From Ruminococcus sp. (GTDB taxonomy: Bacteria > Bacillota > Clostridia > Oscillospirales > Ruminococcaceae), in the NCBI GenBank assembly GCA_015066745.1, contig SVNW01000013.1:1-63351 (forward strand): a DNA stretch of 63,351 nucleotides, written 5' to 3'. Below the pieces are notes generated by a model. It did no database searches, had not been told where the DNA came from, and saw nothing but the letters and a program-made list of their open reading frames with translations. This document shows, in pieces, positions 60,821 to 63,351 of the stretch. Within the stretch, counting starts at the first letter, position 1. Each line of letters begins with the position of its first letter. The translations under genes and the position numbers were made by a program.

Positions 60821-61173
60821 TTTCACATCGTTTTATACATTTTTTTCTATAGGAGTGCAGGAAAACTATGAATATGTTATAATCTTTTAAGATTTAAAGT
60901 AAATTGATAAATATTACCTTGAAATTTGTAAAAAAATAGTGTATAATTAAAATGTTTATTTGTTAAAAGTAAAACATGCAAAGGAGATATTTGAGTATGC
61001 GCTTTAAGAAAGCTTTGTGTATGACGACACTAGCGACATTACTATTTCCGGTTGTGCAGAACATTGAGTATGTTGATGCGGCAGAGTATAGTATTGATAT
61101 TGTTGTTGATACTGTAGAGATTGATATTAATGATATACCTGAGGACAGGTGTGTTAAGGTTGGGATTTCGCTT
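60821..61173 (+). repeat. Duplicated promoter and 5' gene block, copy 1
   Basis: About 350 bp (promoter, leader, signal peptide and start of the ectodomain) nearly identical to 62561-62913, offset by 1,740 bases, with two changes near the end before identity is lost. Confidence 0.9.
60919..60947 (+). promoter_or_regulatory. Promoter of the 60997 gene
   Basis: TTGAAA (60919-60924), 17-base spacer, TATAAT (60942-60947). The same promoter occurs at 62659-62687 in the second copy. Confidence 0.75.
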
Positions 61174-62013
61174 AGGAATAATCCGGGAATGGACGGGATT
61201 TTTTTCCCGTTAGAAAAAGATAGTAGACTTGAGTTTTTTGGTAATCCTCCGCTTGAGTATCCTAATATGTATTTATCAATTGATAATTTAGCAGACAATA
61301 TCCGTAATTTTTCACTTTTTTACGGAAATGAAGGCGAATTAATATCTGGTGATGATTATATTTGCCATATGAAATTTTCTCTACCAGAAAATATATCAAT
61401 TGGTGACTTTTTCAGTGTAAATATACTCGGTGAATATATGTATAAATATACTGATGATAGTGCAGTTATACCATTTATGCTAGGTTTTAGAGATAAAGAT
61501 ATTAATAATTACTTTAAGGATAATTTTAACATCACTAATGGTGGCATACGCATTGTTGGAGCTGAGTCGCCTCAGACCGAGTCACCTCAAACTAAACCTC
61601 CCCAGACCGAACCACTACAAATTGAACCTCCTCAAACAGAACTATTACAGACTGAACCTCCTCAAACCGAACTATTACAGACTGAACCTCCTCAAACCTC
61701 AACATCATCAGCTACCTCTACAACTATAGAATCTACCACAATTACAACAACATCTATCACAACCACAACAAACGAATCAACCGTTACAAAAACAGAAAAC
61801 ACAACAATCTCAACGACATCTGTTACCACTGCTTCTTCTAGTTCAAGTGTAACAACGACTACTACCACAGAAACAAGTGAAGTAACCGAAAATAAAAATG
61901 ATAAAAGCAAGAATAACTTACCACTTATTCTAGCCATATTAGCCTCTATTGGCATACTCGGCGGAATAATAGGTTTTATTATAAAAAAATCGAAAGGAAA
62001 TAAGGGAAAATAA
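60997..62013 (+). CDS. Membrane-anchored protein with cohesin-like ectodomain (copy 1)
   Basis: A 338-residue surface protein. Signal peptide (1-29), a domain of about 150 residues that fits a diverged cohesin (VEIDINDIPEDRCVKVGISL; ICHMKFSLPENISIGDFFSV; ending NITNGGIRIVG), a PQTEPPQTE repeat region (about 180-220), a Thr/Ser-rich stalk, and a C-terminal membrane helix with a Lys-rich end. No sortase motif is seen. It may expose a dockerin-binding domain. ATG 60997 lies 9 bases behind AAAGGAG. Cohesin assignment is inferred. Confidence 0.72.
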   Translation: MRFKKALCMTTLATLLFPVVQNIEYVDAAEYSIDIVVDTVEIDINDIPEDRCVKVGISLRNNPGMDGIFFPLEKDSRLEFFGNPPLEYPNMYLSIDNLADNIRNFSLFYGNEGELISGDDYICHMKFSLPENISIGDFFSVNILGEYMYKYTDDSAVIPFMLGFRDKDINNYFKDNFNITNGGIRIVGAESPQTESPQTKPPQTEPLQIEPPQTELLQTEPPQTELLQTEPPQTSTSSATSTTIESTTITTTSITTTTNESTVTKTENTTISTTSVTTASSSSSVTTTTTTETSEVTENKNDKSKNNLPLILAILASIGILGGIIGFIIKKSKGNKGK

Positions 62014-62014
62014 T

Positions 62015-62329
62015 ATGGGCAAAAAAGAAGTTTTAAAAAAAAACACTGCTTTTTTATCAGCATTGTCATTCTTGATGACAAATCAGAATCAGTGCATATA
62101 TTTAATGGCTGAAGAAATAACAACACCAAATACTAAGGTTGAAAATTCAACTTCTACAACTACAGTATCAAAAAAAGATAATAATGTTACTACTACCACA
62201 ATAAACACACCATCTGATACCACAATGTATACAGAACCAACTGTTACTACTGCACCGGCAATAACAGAAAGTATTACCACTACTGTTCCTTCTGAAATAA
62301 CAATATTATGGAAGATAGCATACCTATAA
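62015..62329 (+). pseudogene. Truncated secreted Thr-rich protein
   Basis: A 104-residue frame starting one base after the previous stop. It has a signal-like start (MGKKEVLKK, hydrophobic part with QNQCIYLMAEE) and then a Thr/Val-rich stalk that ends at TILWKIAYL and a stop. The form looks like the 5' end of a surface-protein gene of the same kind as its neighbours whose ectodomain has been lost. It could be a real small protein; nothing confirms function. Confidence 0.45.
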
Positions 62330-62393
62330 AGTATAGCTATTATTTTTTTATGCTTATATTTTCATTTTTTGTAACTGTTCAGAAGAAAGGTTA

Positions 62394-62443
62394 TTACCTC
62401 TCAGTCAGCTTTGCTGACAGCTCTCCTTAAAAGGAGAGCCATA
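62394..62443 (+). repeat. Intergenic palindromic repeat, copy 2
   Basis: TTACCTCTCAGTCAGCTTTG then CTGACAGCTCTCC, followed by TTAAAAGGAGAGCC, which pairs with GGCTCTCC-type arms. Matches the minus-strand copy at 39149-39191. It lies in 62330-62560, which has no gene. Confidence 0.7.
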
Positions 62444-62560
62444 TTTCCTACTAAATTTTACGTATAGACACAAGATAAGTTGTGTTATGTCTAAGTGTAA
62501 TATAAGACTCTTCTTTTATGGAAAAATGTTTTTTAGTTTTGCTTTGATTTATAAGATTTG

Positions 62561-62913
62561 TTTCACATCGTTTTATACATTTTTTTCTATAGGAGTGCAG
62601 GAAAACTATGAATATGTTATAATCTTTTAAGATTTAAAGTAAATTGATAAATATTACCTTGAAATTTGTAAAAAAATAGTGTATAATTAAAATGTTTATT
62701 TGTTAAAAGTAAAACATGCAAAGGAGATATTTGAGTATGCGCTTTAAGAAAGCTTTGTGTATGACGACACTAGCGACATTACTATTTCCGGTTGTGCAGA
62801 ACATTGAGTATGTTGATGCGGCGGAGTATAGTATTGATATTGTTGTTGATACTGTAGAGATTGATATTAATGATATACCTGAGGATAGGTGTGTTAAGGT
62901 TGGGATTTCGCTT
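62561..62913 (+). repeat. Duplicated promoter and 5' gene block, copy 2
   Basis: Partner of 60821-61173. It includes a second TTGAAA/TATAAT promoter at 62659-62687. Confidence 0.9.
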
Positions 62914-63351
62914 TATAATAGTCCAGGGATTAATGGAATTTTTTTCCCACTTGAAAAAGATGAACGATTAGAGTTTTTTGATTTTCCGCCAATAGAATAT
63001 TCTGACATGGGATTATCATTATCCAATCTTACTGATAATATTAAGGAAATTTCTCTTTATTATGGAAGCTTAAAAGATAATTTAATATACGATGAGTGTT
63101 TTTGTTATATTAAACTTAGGTTGCCTGAAAATATTAGTATAGGAGACTTTTTTTCGGTAAATATATTAAATGAATATATTTATAAATCATATGAAGAAAG
63201 TAATGGCACTGCATTTAATTTAAGTTTTTGTGATAAAGATTTTAATAGTTATTCATATGACAATTTTAACATAACCAACGGAGGTATACGTATTGTTGGA
63301 GCTGAATCACCACAAATCGAACCTCCTAAGACAGAGCCTACTCAGCTCGAG
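62737..63351 (+). CDS. Membrane-anchored protein with cohesin-like ectodomain (copy 2), partial
   Basis: Open for 205 codons from the ATG at 62737 and cut by the window end, so it is incomplete. The first 55 or so residues (signal peptide to DRCVKVGISL) are identical to those of the 60997 gene; after that the ectodomain diverges (YNSPGINGIFFPLEKDERLE, then SLYYGSLKDNLIYDECF) while keeping LPENISIGDFFSVNIL and NITNGGIRIVG. It ends in the beginning of a PPKTEP linker. Same function as copy 1 is expected. Confidence 0.75.
   Translation, partial: MRFKKALCMTTLATLLFPVVQNIEYVDAAEYSIDIVVDTVEIDINDIPEDRCVKVGISLYNSPGINGIFFPLEKDERLEFFDFPPIEYSDMGLSLSNLTDNIKEISLYYGSLKDNLIYDECFCYIKLRLPENISIGDFFSVNILNEYIYKSYEESNGTAFNLSFCDKDFNSYSYDNFNITNGGIRIVGAESPQIEPPKTEPTQLE

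Overview
The window looks like the chromosome of a low-GC, anaerobic, cellulosome-forming Firmicute of the Ruminococcus type (R. flavefaciens or R. albus relatives). The evidence is AT-rich DNA with consensus sigma-A promoters, a dnaG-rpoD operon, a SpoIIP gene, [FeFe]-hydrogenase maturases, several dockerin-bearing secreted proteins, lipoproteins with cohesin domains, and Thr-rich surface linkers. The species is inferred, not proven.

Layout. 0-4.7 kb: rpmE, a YigZ-family gene, dnaG, rpoD and an Rrf2 regulator, all on +. 4.7-6.1 kb: no protein gene. A strong minus-strand promoter leads into about 1.4 kb holding a 56-57 bp tandem repeat whose units each carry a Shine-Dalgarno-like AGGTG followed by a two- or three-codon reading frame. 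6.2-7.0 kb: a DUF1292 gene and a probable 6S RNA. 7-16 kb (minus): a PASTA receptor pseudokinase, a membrane protein, an operon of two M42 peptidases, a GNAT and a methionine gamma-lyase-like enzyme, then an ACT protein and homoserine dehydrogenase. 16-19.6 kb (+): two membrane GGDEF proteins and a protein with twelve Gln-rich repeats. 19.7-24 kb (minus): PP2C phosphatase, TerY-like vWA protein, atypical kinase (the TerY-P triad) and a zinc-ribbon LRR protein, then tRNA-Arg(CCG).

24.4-32.6 kb: permuted NlpC/P60, SpoIIP, DUF2752, DUF4190, MetA, a three-subunit biotin-dependent carboxyltransferase (transcarboxylase-like), and RluB. 32.9-38.5 kb (minus): a secretion island with an ECF sigma factor, a DUF4367 putative anti-sigma protein, a secreted protein, a dockerin-only protein, a trypsin-like protease and two dockerin proteins. 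Upstream of the sigma gene the leader is triplicated. 39-47 kb (minus): a VanY-like protein, two U32-like paralogues, and the yqeG-aroQ-pepP-efp-CD1247 cluster. 47-50 kb (+): hydrogenase regulator, hydG, hydF.

50-54.4 kb (+): four tandem lipoproteins. The first has a normal cohesin. In the other three the second half of a cohesin comes before the first half, which looks like a circular permutation, and the third gene of the four is a chimera made by a 1,209-bp tandem duplication. 54.6-60.6 kb: gapA, a secreted SGNH hydrolase, topoisomerase III, a small membrane protein and another dockerin-like secreted protein. 60.8-63.3 kb (+): two paralogous membrane-anchored proteins with cohesin-like ectodomains whose promoters and first 55 or so codons are almost identical. 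The second runs off the window.

Together, the dockerin proteins (33-36 and 60 kb) and the membrane-anchored cohesin proteins (50-54 and 61-63 kb) could form a cell-surface attachment system. The two most unusual signals are the permuted cohesin array and the repeat-bearing noncoding transcription unit.
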